Assembly (NCBI GenBank): GCA_031549085.1
Contig: JAVBQL010000013.1
Span: forward strand, 62,001-126,000
Length of the DNA: 64,000 bases
Source: JAVBQL01 sp031549085
GTDB taxonomy: Bacteria > Spirochaetota > GWE2-31-10 > MWDO01
Reading direction: 5' to 3'
Part shown: positions 17,017 to 25,786 of the stretch, piece by piece
Position numbering within the stretch: the stretch's first letter is position 1
Layout of the letters: each line of letters begins with the position of its first letter
Translations under genes and position numbers: made by a program
Notes under the pieces: generated by a model
The model's database searches: none
Told to the model about the DNA's origin: nothing
What the model saw: the letters and a program-made list of their open reading frames with translations, nothing else

Positions 17017-17850
17017 CTATTCGCCGCTTGGATTATCATTGATAAAACTTGAGGGAAGTAGTGTATAGGCCTCCCCATTATCAAGATTTCTTGCAAGTAT
17101 GTACCAGTGCTTATCAATCCATATAGGCGCTAGAAGTTTTATATTTAACGTTATGATATCATTGCTTCTATTTTTATATTTTGCTCTTATCTCCTCTTTG
17201 CCAATGAGAGCCTCTCTTATAAAGGCTGGTATATCACGCGGCATAACCTTGCCAGTAAAACCATAGTTTTTCACAAGGTGATCTATCGATTTTGTTGATA
17301 CAGATGCCTCATTAAGCAGAGAAAAAAACATCTCTTGAAGTCCAATTGTGTCATTTATTGCACGATGCAGATCTCCCTTAGGCTCTATTGAGTAGTGGCT
17401 CAGAAGAGATGAGAGTCTATGCTTCGATAGAGTTGGAAGAGCAGCCTTTGCAAGCTGAAGAGAGTCTATTGCACACCATCTCTCAAACCATAGTCCAGTA
17501 AGCCCTATCTCATATCCCAAAAAATCAAGATCAAAGGCTGCATTATGAGCAACCAATATATGATCTTTAGTAAAATCTAATATCTTCCTCGCTATATCAC
17601 TGCAGAATTTTGGAGCATCTTTAACCATCTCATCTGATATATTATTTATTCTGCTGGCTCCCTCAGGGATCGCTCTCTCTGGATTAAAAAGACACTCAAA
17701 TTTGTCAACAATAACCCCATTTTTAGTCTTTACCATTGCAAGCTCAATAACTCTATCTTTATCCAGTGGGTAGAGCCCTGTTGTCTCCACATCAAAAAAG
17801 ACATATGGCTCATTAAGAAGATTTGATGAAAACAGATCAGATAGGGGCAT
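17017..17850 (-). CDS. DEDDh 3'-5' exonuclease (DNA polymerase III epsilon family)
   Basis: A 277-residue protein. The N-terminal ~190 residues are a DnaQ-like exonuclease: Exo I VFFDVETTG (Asp20, Glu22), Exo II AHNAAFDLDFL, Exo III HRAINDT with the His and Asp of DEDDh. The last ~90 residues (IDKHWYILARNLDNGEAYTLLP) form an extra domain I do not recognise. That extension makes it unlike plain DnaQ, and no polymerase domain is attached. It may be a stand-alone proofreading or repair exonuclease. It is transcribed alone from the minus strand. Confidence 0.85.
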   Translation of the reverse strand: MPLSDLFSSNLLNEPYVFFDVETTGLYPLDKDRVIELAMVKTKNGVIVDKFECLFNPERAIPEGASRINNISDEMVKDAPKFCSDIARKILDFTKDHILVAHNAAFDLDFLGYEIGLTGLWFERWCAIDSLQLAKAALPTLSKHRLSSLLSHYSIEPKGDLHRAINDTIGLQEMFFSLLNEASVSTKSIDHLVKNYGFTGKVMPRDIPAFIREALIGKEEIRAKYKNRSNDIITLNIKLLAPIWIDKHWYILARNLDNGEAYTLLPSSFINDNPSGE

Positions 17851-18214
17851 GTTCTACTCCAGCTTAAGGTTTTAAGAATAATCAAAGTATAATATAAAAA
17901 ATAGATTATAAAAAAAATATGTATAAAGCTATCTATATTTTCATATAACAGAATCGATCTATGTTGTAAAGTTAAAAATGGAACTTTTATCTTTGCCATC
18001 TATGTTCAAGCAAATCTATAACTACTGCCTCTCTCCATATGCAAAAAAATAAGATACTATTTAATAAAAACAGAACCTATTTTCTTTACAATAAAATTTG
18101 TAAATATTGTTGCATTATAATAAAAATAAATTATAATAAAACTAAAATTTACAAATTTAAAAATGAATTAATTTTATATTTAACCCAAATTAGATAAAAA
18201 CATGAGGGAACATA
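17851..18214. other. Intergenic region, AT-rich, nothing recognised
   Basis: 364 bases between divergent genes. It is almost entirely A and T. Apart from the Shine-Dalgarno GAGGGAA before the ATG at 18215, I see no repeat, RNA gene or confident promoter. It must hold the promoters of both neighbours. Confidence 0.4.
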
Positions 18215-19063
18215 ATGAAAAAATATCTATTTTTTATTTTCACATTTTTATATTTATCAACTTTTATATTAAATAGTACAGAGATAGAGAGAGAGGAGAA
18301 AAAAAAGGATAATGGCATCTCCCACAACATCAGCGGAGGGATTGCTCTTCCATTTACTGTGGCGTTTTCTAGATATCTTGGCTCTAGATATAGCGATGAG
18401 CCACTTAGAGAGAGTTTTATGGTAAGTCCAATGCTTTTTCTTACCTTTAAATTTGACTATACTTTTTTAAAAAAGATAAACAGTAAATATAAGATGGGGT
18501 TTGGAACATCTTTTGGTTACTCAATCAATCTTTCTGGCTCTGAAGTCTTTGGTCCAAGCTGGATACTATTTCCTTTATACATTTGTGCTGGGTTTATAAC
18601 CAGTTTTATAGCCAATTTGGCTCTAGAGATGGTATTTTTTCACAGATTTAATAGCAGACTGACTTTTGTAAATGTCTTTGGAGGTGATGAGAGCAAGAAG
18701 AAGCGACTTAAATATCTTTTTATGGAGTTGGGCTTGGGGCTTGATATTATATTAAGCATATATAGAAGCAGTATATTTTATTATAACGGTGCTAACAATA
18801 CAACACAAGTGTTGCCTCCATCATTTCTACTATCATCATACTTTTTTATAGGAATGATGCAATTTAAAAATCCTAAACAAAAGAGATGGGGAGACCTTTC
18901 AGAAGAAAATATTAGATTTAGCAATATTGTTGGCGGTTTTATAAATTTTGATTATAATTTCGATAAAACAACATATACCAGTAAAAATTACTCAACTTAT
19001 TTTACTCCAATTGCTACAATAGGCTTTGGTGTTGAGTTCAGGTTTGGTGGATATATATTCTAA
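18215..19063 (+). CDS. Predicted outer-membrane beta-barrel protein, family not recognised
   Basis: A 282-residue protein with a Sec signal peptide (hydrophobic residues 5-20). The sequence then alternates aromatic and small residues, as in beta-strands, and ends in Phe (GFGVEFRFGGYIF), a typical outer-membrane insertion signature. Middle segments (LFPLYICAGFITSFIANLALEM) are more hydrophobic than in classic porins, so an inner-membrane location is not excluded. I recognise no family and no catalytic motif. It is a single gene upstream of the fabG operon, which has its own promoter. Confidence 0.55.
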   Translation: MKKYLFFIFTFLYLSTFILNSTEIEREEKKKDNGISHNISGGIALPFTVAFSRYLGSRYSDEPLRESFMVSPMLFLTFKFDYTFLKKINSKYKMGFGTSFGYSINLSGSEVFGPSWILFPLYICAGFITSFIANLALEMVFFHRFNSRLTFVNVFGGDESKKKRLKYLFMELGLGLDIILSIYRSSIFYYNGANNTTQVLPPSFLLSSYFFIGMMQFKNPKQKRWGDLSEENIRFSNIVGGFINFDYNFDKTTYTSKNYSTYFTPIATIGFGVEFRFGGYIF

Positions 19064-19108
19064 TACATAGTTTTTTTTGCCACTAAAAAAAGCTAAAAAA
19101 CAAACCCT

Positions 19109-19137
19109 TTGACAATCTATAAATATTTTTGTATAAA
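19109..19137 (+). promoter_or_regulatory. Sigma-70-type promoter of the fabG-maoC operon
   Basis: TTGACA (19109-19114) and TATAAA (19132-19137) are separated by exactly 17 bases, 36 bases before the fabG start. A strong candidate. Confidence 0.6.
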
Positions 19138-19172
19138 TATCAAACTACTTAAATATATATAGAGAGGAATCT

Positions 19173-19916
19173 ATGGACTTTAAAGACAAAATAGCTTTGG
19201 TAACTGGAGCGTCAAGAGGACTTGGACATGCAATTGCAACAAAATTTGCTGAAGGCGGTGCATCTCTAATTATAACAGCAAGAGGCGACAGTGTAAAAGA
19301 TGCTGCAGCTGAATTTGCTAAAAAATATAATATAAAAGCAATTGGTGTACCTGGAGATGTTGCAAATGAGGAGTATGTAAAAGAGCTTTTCAAGATCATA
19401 GCTGGTGAATTTGGCAAACTATCAATCTGTGTAAACAATGCTGGTATCACAAAAGATGGACTCTCTATGAGAATGAGCAGCCAAGACTTTGATGATGTAA
19501 TAAACACAAACCTCAGAAGTACATTTTTGGTTTCAAGAGATGCTGTTGCTATGATGATGAGAGAGAAATATGGAAGGATTGTCAATGTCTCTTCTATTGT
19601 TGGAATCAGAGGCAATGTTGGACAAGTAAACTATGCTGCATCAAAAGCTGGTATTATTGGAATAACCAAAACTATGGCTGCTGAAGTTGCCAAGAGAAAC
19701 ATAACAATAAATGCTGTTGCCCCGGGCTTTATAGACACTGATATGACAAAGGCTGTATCAGAAAAAGCTAAAGAGGAATTTATGAAAATTATTCCTATGG
19801 AAAAAGTAGGCGAACCAAATGATATCGCAGAGGCAGTATCATTTCTTGCATCTGACAGAGCAAAGTATATAACAGGTCAAGTATTGGTAGTGGACGGCGG
19901 ACTATTATTAAAATAA
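19173..19916 (+). CDS. fabG: 3-oxoacyl-ACP reductase-type short-chain dehydrogenase
   Basis: A 247-residue classical short-chain dehydrogenase. The NAD(P) motif TGASRGLG is at 11-18 and NNAG at about 88-91. The catalytic Ser is at 140-141, with Tyr154 and Lys158 (YAASK). The sequence ends in VVDGG, as in FabG. It should reduce a 3-oxoacyl thioester to the 3-hydroxyacyl form. It is followed after 16 bases by two MaoC-fold proteins that would dehydrate that product, so together they look like the reductase-dehydratase half of a fatty-acid or hydroxyacyl pathway. No ketosynthase, enoyl reductase or acyl carrier protein lies next to it, so the exact pathway is open. Confidence 0.85.
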   Translation: MDFKDKIALVTGASRGLGHAIATKFAEGGASLIITARGDSVKDAAAEFAKKYNIKAIGVPGDVANEEYVKELFKIIAGEFGKLSICVNNAGITKDGLSMRMSSQDFDDVINTNLRSTFLVSRDAVAMMMREKYGRIVNVSSIVGIRGNVGQVNYAASKAGIIGITKTMAAEVAKRNITINAVAPGFIDTDMTKAVSEKAKEEFMKIIPMEKVGEPNDIAEAVSFLASDRAKYITGQVLVVDGGLLLK

Positions 19917-19932
19917 GAGTAGGAGAATTTTT

Positions 19933-20382
19933 ATGTTAGACACCTCATATCAAGGAAAAGAGTTTCCTCCATACTATTTTGAAGTTGATAGAAGCAAAAT
20001 AAAAGAGCTTTCTCTTGCAATAGGAGATGACAACAAAATCTTCTTTGATAAAGAGTATGCAAAAAGCAAAGGCTATAAGGATGTTCCAACCCCATTGACT
20101 TTTCCAACCGTTATGAACTTTTGGGGTTACTCTGAAATATGGGATAGAATGAAAGAGATAGGAATAGATATAAAGAAGCTTTTGCATGCGAAAGAGGATT
20201 ATGAATATATTGAACCAATCTACCCGGGCGACAACCTAAAGGGAACTGTCAATGTTGAGTCCCTAAGATCATCAAGCATGATGGATATGGCAACTTTTAG
20301 GACAGTTTTTACAAGAGAGGAGAGACCTGTTCTAATTGCAAAGATGACAATTGTTGTTCCAAAGGGAGGAGAAAAAGAGTGA
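19933..20382 (+). CDS. MaoC-like hot-dog dehydratase subunit, N-terminal type (HadA-like)
   Basis: A 149-residue single hot-dog-fold protein of the type found in the first half of MaoC or HadA dehydratases (FPPYYFEVDRSKIKELSLAIGDDN, DVPTPLTFPTVMNFWG). It lacks the Asp-His hydratase motif that the next gene carries. In mycobacterial HadAB and similar systems one subunit is structural and substrate-binding while its partner is catalytic; the same division is likely here. AGGAG lies seven bases before the ATG. Its stop overlaps the GTG start of the partner, which implies coupled translation of a heterodimer. Confidence 0.75.
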   Translation: MLDTSYQGKEFPPYYFEVDRSKIKELSLAIGDDNKIFFDKEYAKSKGYKDVPTPLTFPTVMNFWGYSEIWDRMKEIGIDIKKLLHAKEDYEYIEPIYPGDNLKGTVNVESLRSSSMMDMATFRTVFTREERPVLIAKMTIVVPKGGEKE

Positions 20383-20792
20383 ATATAGATTTTGACCTAT
20401 TTGATGAGGGAGATCTTGTTGTCTCCTTAAAGAAAGATCCAATTACGCAGCTTCAGCTAATAAAGTATGCAGGAGCAAGCGGTGACTTTAACCCTATACA
20501 TACAATACCAGAGATGGCAAAAGAGGCTGGACTTGATAACACAATCGTTCATGGAATGCTTGTTATGGGGTTTGTAGGCGAGATGATAACCAAAAACTTC
20601 TCTGTTGGAAGTATAAAAAACTTCTCAATCAGTTTCAAGAATATAACACAGCTTGGAGAAAAACTTGAGGCCAAGGCAACATTAAAGAGAAGAATATCAA
20701 ACGATGATGGAAACTTTGCTGAACTTAGAGCATTCATAGAGAATGAGACAGGTGAAGTAAAGGCTGATGGAAAGGTAGTGATTAAAATATAG
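20379..20792 (+). CDS. MaoC-like (R)-hydratase / 3-hydroxyacyl dehydratase catalytic subunit (HadB-like)
   Basis: A 137-residue hot-dog protein with the hydratase-2 motif YAGASGDFNPIH (catalytic Asp36 and His41) followed by VHGML. It starts at GTG, overlapping the previous stop in a GTGA junction with AGGGAGG just upstream. With the previous gene it should form a heterodimer that interconverts (R)-3-hydroxyacyl and trans-2-enoyl thioesters, acting on the product of the FabG-like reductase. A role in hydroxyalkanoate metabolism is an alternative to fatty-acid synthesis. Confidence 0.8.
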   Translation: MNIDFDLFDEGDLVVSLKKDPITQLQLIKYAGASGDFNPIHTIPEMAKEAGLDNTIVHGMLVMGFVGEMITKNFSVGSIKNFSISFKNITQLGEKLEAKATLKRRISNDDGNFAELRAFIENETGEVKADGKVVIKI

Positions 20793-20813
20793 TCTACCAT
20801 ATTTATATAAGCT

Positions 20814-20839
20814 AGGTGCTAAATAGCGATTTAGCCCTA
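20814..20839 (+). terminator. Stem-loop after the fabG operon
   Basis: GCTAAAT-AGCG-ATTTAGC is a perfect 7-bp hairpin, extended outward by AGG/CCT around one bulge. It lies 20 bases after the last stop. There is no long T-run, so termination efficiency is uncertain. Confidence 0.4.
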
Positions 20840-20920
20840 CTAAAAAATCATATAATTTAAAAGATACTAGGTAAATTTATTTTTTAATAGAAAGATCTTT
20901 TTATTAAAAAGAGAGCGTTT

Positions 20921-22228
20921 ATGAAAGTAACAATTATTGGGGCAGGATATGTTGGTTTAGTTACTGCAGCATGTTTTGCTAGTTTTGGAAATGATGTAAT
21001 ATGTGTTGAAAAAAATAGAGAGAGAATATCAAAGTTAAATAGTGGAGTCTCTCCCATCTATGAACCAGGACTTGATGAACTTCTAACAGAGAATATCAAG
21101 TCAAAAAGAATTACATTTACTGATGACATAAAAAAGGGAATAGACTTTTCGAATATTATCTTTCTCTGTGTTGGGACACCGCAAGATGATAATGGCAAGG
21201 CTGATCTCTCTCAAGTTGAGGAGGCGTCACGACAGATAGCACTCAACTTAAATGAGTTTAAGATAATAGTAGAGAAATCCACTGTCCCTGTAAATACACA
21301 TCTTTGGGTGAAAAAAACCATCAACCGCTATGCAAAAAAAGATATAAAATTTTCTGTTGCATCAAACCCTGAATTTTTAAGAGAGGGATCTGCAATAAAA
21401 GATTTTACAGAACCTGATAGAATAGTAGTTGGTGTTGAGGATAGTGAATCGGAAAAGGTTTTTAGAGAGCTATACAAACCTCTAACAGACAAGGGTTTTC
21501 CGCTTCTTGTTACTGCCCCCCCAACAGCGGAGCTTATCAAGCACGCATCAAACTCATTTCTTGCGATGAAGATCTCATTCATCAATATTGTTGCAAATCT
21601 TTGTGAAAAGAGTGGAGCAGACATTGAGACTGTTGCGCATGGCATGGGACTTGATAAAAGAATTGGACGAAGCTTTCTCAACGCTGGGATTGGTTATGGC
21701 GGCTCATGTTTTCCAAAAGATGTAAAGGCCTTCATCAATATGGGAGAGGAGTTCGGCCTAAATTTTAATCTCTTAAGAGAGGTTGATAAGATAAATAGTG
21801 ATAGAAGAGCCCACTTTTTAAAGCTTGTTGAGTCTGTCCTTTGGATTAATAAAGATAAAACTATCTCTATCTGGGGCTTGGCATTTAAACCAAACACAGA
21901 TGATGTTAGGGAGTCCCCTGCCATCGATATAGTAAAACATCTTCTTGAGAGTGGGGCAAAAATAAAAGTTTTTGATCCTGTTGCAATGGGGAGTTTTAAG
22001 AGGCTCTTTCCAGAGAGTGAACAGCTTATCTACTGTTCTGATATGTATGAGCCTCTAAAAGAGAGCAATGCCCTCCTAATAGTGACAGAGTGGGAAGAGT
22101 TTAAAAAGGCAGACCTTAAAAGAGTTAAGGAGCTGTTGACTATTCCTATCATAGTTGATGGACGAAATATCTATGATAAAGATAGATTAAGAGAGCTTGA
22201 TATAGAGTATTTTAGTATTGGAAGATAG
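20921..22228 (+). CDS. ugd: UDP-glucose 6-dehydrogenase
   Basis: A 435-residue protein of standard length. The NAD motif GAGYVGLVTA is at 7-16. A central domain carries STVP and EFLREGSA, and the catalytic Cys263 lies in GYGGSCFPKD. The C-terminal UDP-binding domain has WGLAFKPNTDDVRESPA. It oxidises UDP-glucose to UDP-glucuronate with two NAD. The next gene, 12 bases on, decarboxylates UDP-glucuronate, so the two form a two-step route to UDP-xylose for surface glycans. Two glycosyltransferases lie further down the same strand. Confidence 0.95.
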   Translation: MKVTIIGAGYVGLVTAACFASFGNDVICVEKNRERISKLNSGVSPIYEPGLDELLTENIKSKRITFTDDIKKGIDFSNIIFLCVGTPQDDNGKADLSQVEEASRQIALNLNEFKIIVEKSTVPVNTHLWVKKTINRYAKKDIKFSVASNPEFLREGSAIKDFTEPDRIVVGVEDSESEKVFRELYKPLTDKGFPLLVTAPPTAELIKHASNSFLAMKISFINIVANLCEKSGADIETVAHGMGLDKRIGRSFLNAGIGYGGSCFPKDVKAFINMGEEFGLNFNLLREVDKINSDRRAHFLKLVESVLWINKDKTISIWGLAFKPNTDDVRESPAIDIVKHLLESGAKIKVFDPVAMGSFKRLFPESEQLIYCSDMYEPLKESNALLIVTEWEEFKKADLKRVKELLTIPIIVDGRNIYDKDRLRELDIEYFSIGR

Positions 22229-22240
22229 AGGAATAAAAAA

Positions 22241-23182
22241 ATGAAAAAAAAGATTATTGTAACAGGCGGAGCTGGTTTTATTGGTTCACATATCTGCAAA
22301 AGACTATTAGATGAGGGAAATGAGGTTCTATGTGTAGACAACTTTTTCACTGGAAATAAAGAGAATGTGGCTGAACTATTAGATAATAGAAACTTTGAGA
22401 TAGTTAGGCATGATGTTACAATGCCGCTAAAAATTGAGGCTGATGAGATATATAACCTTGCTTGTCCAGCATCTCCTGTCCACTATCAGCTAAACCCTAT
22501 AAGTACAATGCAGACCTCTCTAGTTGGTGCAATGAATATGCTTGAACTTGCAAGATCTTTAAATATAAAAATATTGCAAGCTTCAACTTCTGAAGTATAT
22601 GGGGATCCAAATGTTCACCCACAGGTTGAAGAGTATTGGGGAAATGTGAATCCAATTGGAATTCGAAGCTGTTATGATGAGGGAAAGAGAGCTTCAGAGA
22701 CGCTCTTTTTTGATTATCACAGATATTACAACCTAAAAATAAAGGTTGTTAGAATTTTCAATACCTATGGGCCAAATATGAATGAACATGATGGAAGGGT
22801 TGTGAGCAATTTTATAGTGCAGGCACTGACAAATCAGGATATTACTATATATGGCGACGGAAACCAAACAAGATCTTTCTGCTATGTAGATGACCTTGTC
22901 GATGGAATTATTAGAATGATGAACTCTAGCGATGATATAACAGGTCCTATTAATCTTGGCAATCCAAATGAATTTACCATAAAAGAGCTTGCTGAAATTG
23001 TGATAGAGATGACTGGTTCAAAAAGCAAGATAGTCTACAAAGATCTTCCGCAAGATGACCCAAGACAGAGACAGCCAAACATAACAAAAGCAAAGACAAA
23101 GCTTGGTTGGGAACCAAAGATACAATTGAGAGAGGGGCTCACAAAAACGATAAAATATTTTGACAAAATAGTATCTTGCTAG
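22241..23182 (+). CDS. uxs: UDP-glucuronate decarboxylase (UDP-xylose synthase)
   Basis: A 313-residue extended short-chain dehydrogenase with GGAGFIGSH at 9-17, the family-typical LACPASPVHY, STSEVYGDP, and the catalytic pair Tyr145/Lys149 in SCYDEGKR. These distinguish UXS from plain epimerases (RSCYDEGKR is diagnostic). NAD-linked oxidation, decarboxylation and re-reduction convert UDP-glucuronate to UDP-xylose. It directly follows the dehydrogenase that makes its substrate. Confidence 0.92.
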   Translation: MKKKIIVTGGAGFIGSHICKRLLDEGNEVLCVDNFFTGNKENVAELLDNRNFEIVRHDVTMPLKIEADEIYNLACPASPVHYQLNPISTMQTSLVGAMNMLELARSLNIKILQASTSEVYGDPNVHPQVEEYWGNVNPIGIRSCYDEGKRASETLFFDYHRYYNLKIKVVRIFNTYGPNMNEHDGRVVSNFIVQALTNQDITIYGDGNQTRSFCYVDDLVDGIIRMMNSSDDITGPINLGNPNEFTIKELAEIVIEMTGSKSKIVYKDLPQDDPRQRQPNITKAKTKLGWEPKIQLREGLTKTIKYFDKIVSC

Positions 23183-23223
23183 ATAGATTTATAATATAAT
23201 AAATTTAGAGAAATGCTTTATAT

Positions 23224-23793
23224 ATGAGAAAAATTATAGTAGCAACGCACAATGAACATAAAGTGAAAGAGTTACAATCTATATTTTCTAAAATAGAACT
23301 TGTCTCATTAAAAACTTTGGGTTACAATAGAGATATAGTTGAAGATGGAAAAGAGTTTTTTGAGAATGCTTTAATAAAAGCAAAAACTATATACAATGAG
23401 TACAAGCTGCCTGTTTTGGCAGATGACTCTGGTTTGTGTATAGATGCTCTCTCTGGAGAGCCAGGTATTCACTCTGCAAGATTTGGCGGAGATATACCAC
23501 AAGCAAAAAAGAATGAACTGATTCTTGAAAAACTTAGAGATATAGAAAATAGAGATGCATCTTTTGTCTGTTCTTTGGTACTATATATAAATGAGAGAAA
23601 ATTTTATATTGTTCAGGAGGAACTTAGAGGTGAAATCATAAAAGAGGCCAAAGGAGAGAATGGCTTTGGATATGACCCAATTTTTTTCCTGCCTGAATAT
23701 CAGAAGACATTGGCCGAATTAAGTGAGAACGAAAAAAATTTAATCTCGCATAGAAGAAAAGCATCAAACTCTATATCAAAAATAATAAATTAA
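23224..23793 (+). CDS. rdgB: XTP/dITP pyrophosphatase (RdgB/HAM1)
   Basis: A 189-residue protein with the HAM1 signature ATHNEHKVKEL at the N-terminus, LADDSGLCIDAL, the loop PGIHSARFGGD, and GENGFGYDPIF with SHRRKA near the end. It hydrolyses non-canonical purine nucleoside triphosphates (XTP, ITP, dITP) to monophosphates, keeping them out of DNA and RNA. It is probably co-transcribed with the sugar-nucleotide genes upstream and the isomerase downstream (24-base gap), although the functions are unrelated. Confidence 0.93.
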   Translation: MRKIIVATHNEHKVKELQSIFSKIELVSLKTLGYNRDIVEDGKEFFENALIKAKTIYNEYKLPVLADDSGLCIDALSGEPGIHSARFGGDIPQAKKNELILEKLRDIENRDASFVCSLVLYINERKFYIVQEELRGEIIKEAKGENGFGYDPIFFLPEYQKTLAELSENEKNLISHRRKASNSISKIIN

Positions 23794-23816
23794 ATTTTCT
23801 TAGAGGTGGTGACACA

Positions 23817-24713
23817 ATGAAAAAAATAATTATACTATCTTTATTACTTACAAATATATTTATCCACTCAGTCAACTTTGTAGATCTTGATAATAAAACT
23901 GTTATGGCCAAAGTTGGTGACTATGAGATAACCGCTGGAGACATGAAGGTCTTTATGCTTGGTTATAGCTCTGTTGAGAAGTGGCTAGGTTCTGGTCTTG
24001 ATAAGGTGCTGGATATTATGATAGAGAACCTTCTCTTTCTCAATGCCTGTGATGAGCAGAAGATCGCAGTAACACAAACAGAGGTAGACTACTATATGGA
24101 TAAATTTCTTAGAGATAAAAGTCTTGATAGGAGAGATTTAAAAGCTATACAGCTCTATTTTGATCAAAATGATCCATATGCGGATGCTGATGACTTTTAT
24201 AGAAAATCCTACCTCTATCTTAGTAAAATAAAATATCTTTCATACAACGACTATCTAAAATCATGTAAGAGCTACAATATTTTCTTCTCAACAAAGGGAC
24301 TTGATAAAAAGAAAAAGGATAGTTTAAGAGATCAAGTCACAAGTTTGACCAGAGAGATCGCTGAAGGGGGGCCATACTTCTTTGATATGGTAAAGACATA
24401 TAGCCAAGATGAAAAATCAAAGCAGAATAGAGGGGATATTGGACTTGTCGAGATGGATAAAAAATCTGTGGATATGTTTGGAAAGGTTGGAACAGAGAGA
24501 ATTATAAAGGCTGGACTATTTAATCCAATATTTGTAGAGTCAAATAGTGGTTTCCATATTGTGATGAACTATGAATATGTTATGCCTAAAGATACAGCTA
24601 TTATAGATGAAGTTGATACAAAACTGGTAAATAAATTTAAGATAACAAGAAACTTTAAACAAAATATTGAGAGTTCATCAACTCAAAAAATAGAGATAAC
24701 TATCACTCATTAA
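23817..24713 (+). CDS. Exported parvulin-type peptidyl-prolyl isomerase (SurA/PrsA-like)
   Basis: A 298-residue protein with a signal peptide (about 1-18), an N-terminal helical chaperone-like region (about 25-170) and a parvulin-like PpiC domain at about 185-272 (YSQDEKSKQNRGDIGLVEM, then SNSGFHIVM). The domain order fits a periplasmic folding factor such as SurA or PrsA. That role would suit a genome with several predicted outer-membrane barrels. A GAGGTGGTG lies upstream of the ATG. No lipobox cysteine follows the signal, so it should be soluble. Confidence 0.75.
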   Translation: MKKIIILSLLLTNIFIHSVNFVDLDNKTVMAKVGDYEITAGDMKVFMLGYSSVEKWLGSGLDKVLDIMIENLLFLNACDEQKIAVTQTEVDYYMDKFLRDKSLDRRDLKAIQLYFDQNDPYADADDFYRKSYLYLSKIKYLSYNDYLKSCKSYNIFFSTKGLDKKKKDSLRDQVTSLTREIAEGGPYFFDMVKTYSQDEKSKQNRGDIGLVEMDKKSVDMFGKVGTERIIKAGLFNPIFVESNSGFHIVMNYEYVMPKDTAIIDEVDTKLVNKFKITRNFKQNIESSSTQKIEITITH

Positions 24714-24749
24714 CTTTTTTAGAAAAAAATATTTTTTAAGGAGCTATTT

Positions 24750-25727
24750 TTGATCTCTATAAAAGATCTAAAAGAGCGGCTGCCTAAAGAAGCACTACAG
24801 CTAATAGAAAAAACTGTAGAACCCAATATATATAACAGAACATTAGAGGCCTTTCGAACAAAGAGAGCTACAACCTTTCGTGTTAATGAGTTAAAAACCA
24901 CAAAACAAGAGCTGATAAGCAGACTTCAAAAAAGTGAATTTAGGGCAAAAGAGATTGCCAATTTTGATGGTTTTTTTAGAATTGAAAATGAATTTGAGAA
25001 AAAACTATTAAACTCAAGCTTCGTTAAAGAGGGGCTTATCTACCTTCAGAGTCTATCAAGCATGATTGTTCCTCTAATTCTAGCTCCAGATAAAGATGAT
25101 AAAATACTTGATATTGCTGCAAGCCCCGGTTCAAAAACTACTCAAATAGCCTCCATTATGAAAAACAGCGGAACAATAGATGCAATAGAGCCTGACTTTA
25201 TAAGGGGTGAGAGGCTTAAACACAACTGCTCTCTGCTTGGTGTTGAGAATACATCCTTTTATAACACAAAGGGAGAGCTGTTTTGTAGGGATAAAATCGA
25301 CTATTATGACAAGATATTGTGCGATGTTCCATGCAGTGGAGAGGGCAGATTCTCCATATATGACAAGGCATCATATGGCGGCTGGAGTATAAAAGAGACT
25401 AATAGGCTATCAAAACTGCAAATAAAACTGTTAAAAGCAGCCTTTCAATCTTTAAAGCCTGGTGGTATTTTGGTCTACTCTACCTGTACAATGAATTTAT
25501 ATGAAAATGAGATGGCGATAGATAGATTTATAAAAGAGGATAGCTCTAACAGTGTAGAAATTATTGATATAGATAGTTTTTTTCGCTCTTTTAATGAGAT
25601 GATAAAACCAATATTAAAGGACTATAACAACAATCTTCTAGAAAAATCGATCTCAAAATCTCTAAGAATTACCCCATCAAATAACTTTGAGGGATTTTTC
25701 ATAGTAAAATTGAGAAAAAAGAGATAA
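24750..25727 (+). CDS. RsmB/NOP2-family RNA cytosine-C5 methyltransferase
   Basis: A 325-residue protein starting at TTG (24750) with AAGGAG seven bases upstream. SAM motif I is DIAASPGSKTTQ, a variant of the usual CAAPGGKT. Motif IV CDVPCSGEGRF and motif VI YSTCTMN carry the two cysteines of the m5C mechanism. It therefore should methylate a cytosine in rRNA or tRNA. It lacks the N-terminal NusB-like domain of classical RsmB and the long C-terminal extension of RsmF, so the target base cannot be assigned. Confidence 0.85.
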   Translation: MISIKDLKERLPKEALQLIEKTVEPNIYNRTLEAFRTKRATTFRVNELKTTKQELISRLQKSEFRAKEIANFDGFFRIENEFEKKLLNSSFVKEGLIYLQSLSSMIVPLILAPDKDDKILDIAASPGSKTTQIASIMKNSGTIDAIEPDFIRGERLKHNCSLLGVENTSFYNTKGELFCRDKIDYYDKILCDVPCSGEGRFSIYDKASYGGWSIKETNRLSKLQIKLLKAAFQSLKPGGILVYSTCTMNLYENEMAIDRFIKEDSSNSVEIIDIDSFFRSFNEMIKPILKDYNNNLLEKSISKSLRITPSNNFEGFFIVKLRKKR

Positions 25728-25786
25728 TTTTGTTAGAAAAAGCATTTAGATTGACAAAAATTACTCCATATGTTAAGCCAACACAT

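Noticed and set aside
25730..25786. TTG start adding 19 residues to the first glycosyltransferase
   Set aside because: The paralogue begins at the Met equivalent to 25787; the extra segment has no counterpart. It stays possible because it would follow the previous stop by two bases.
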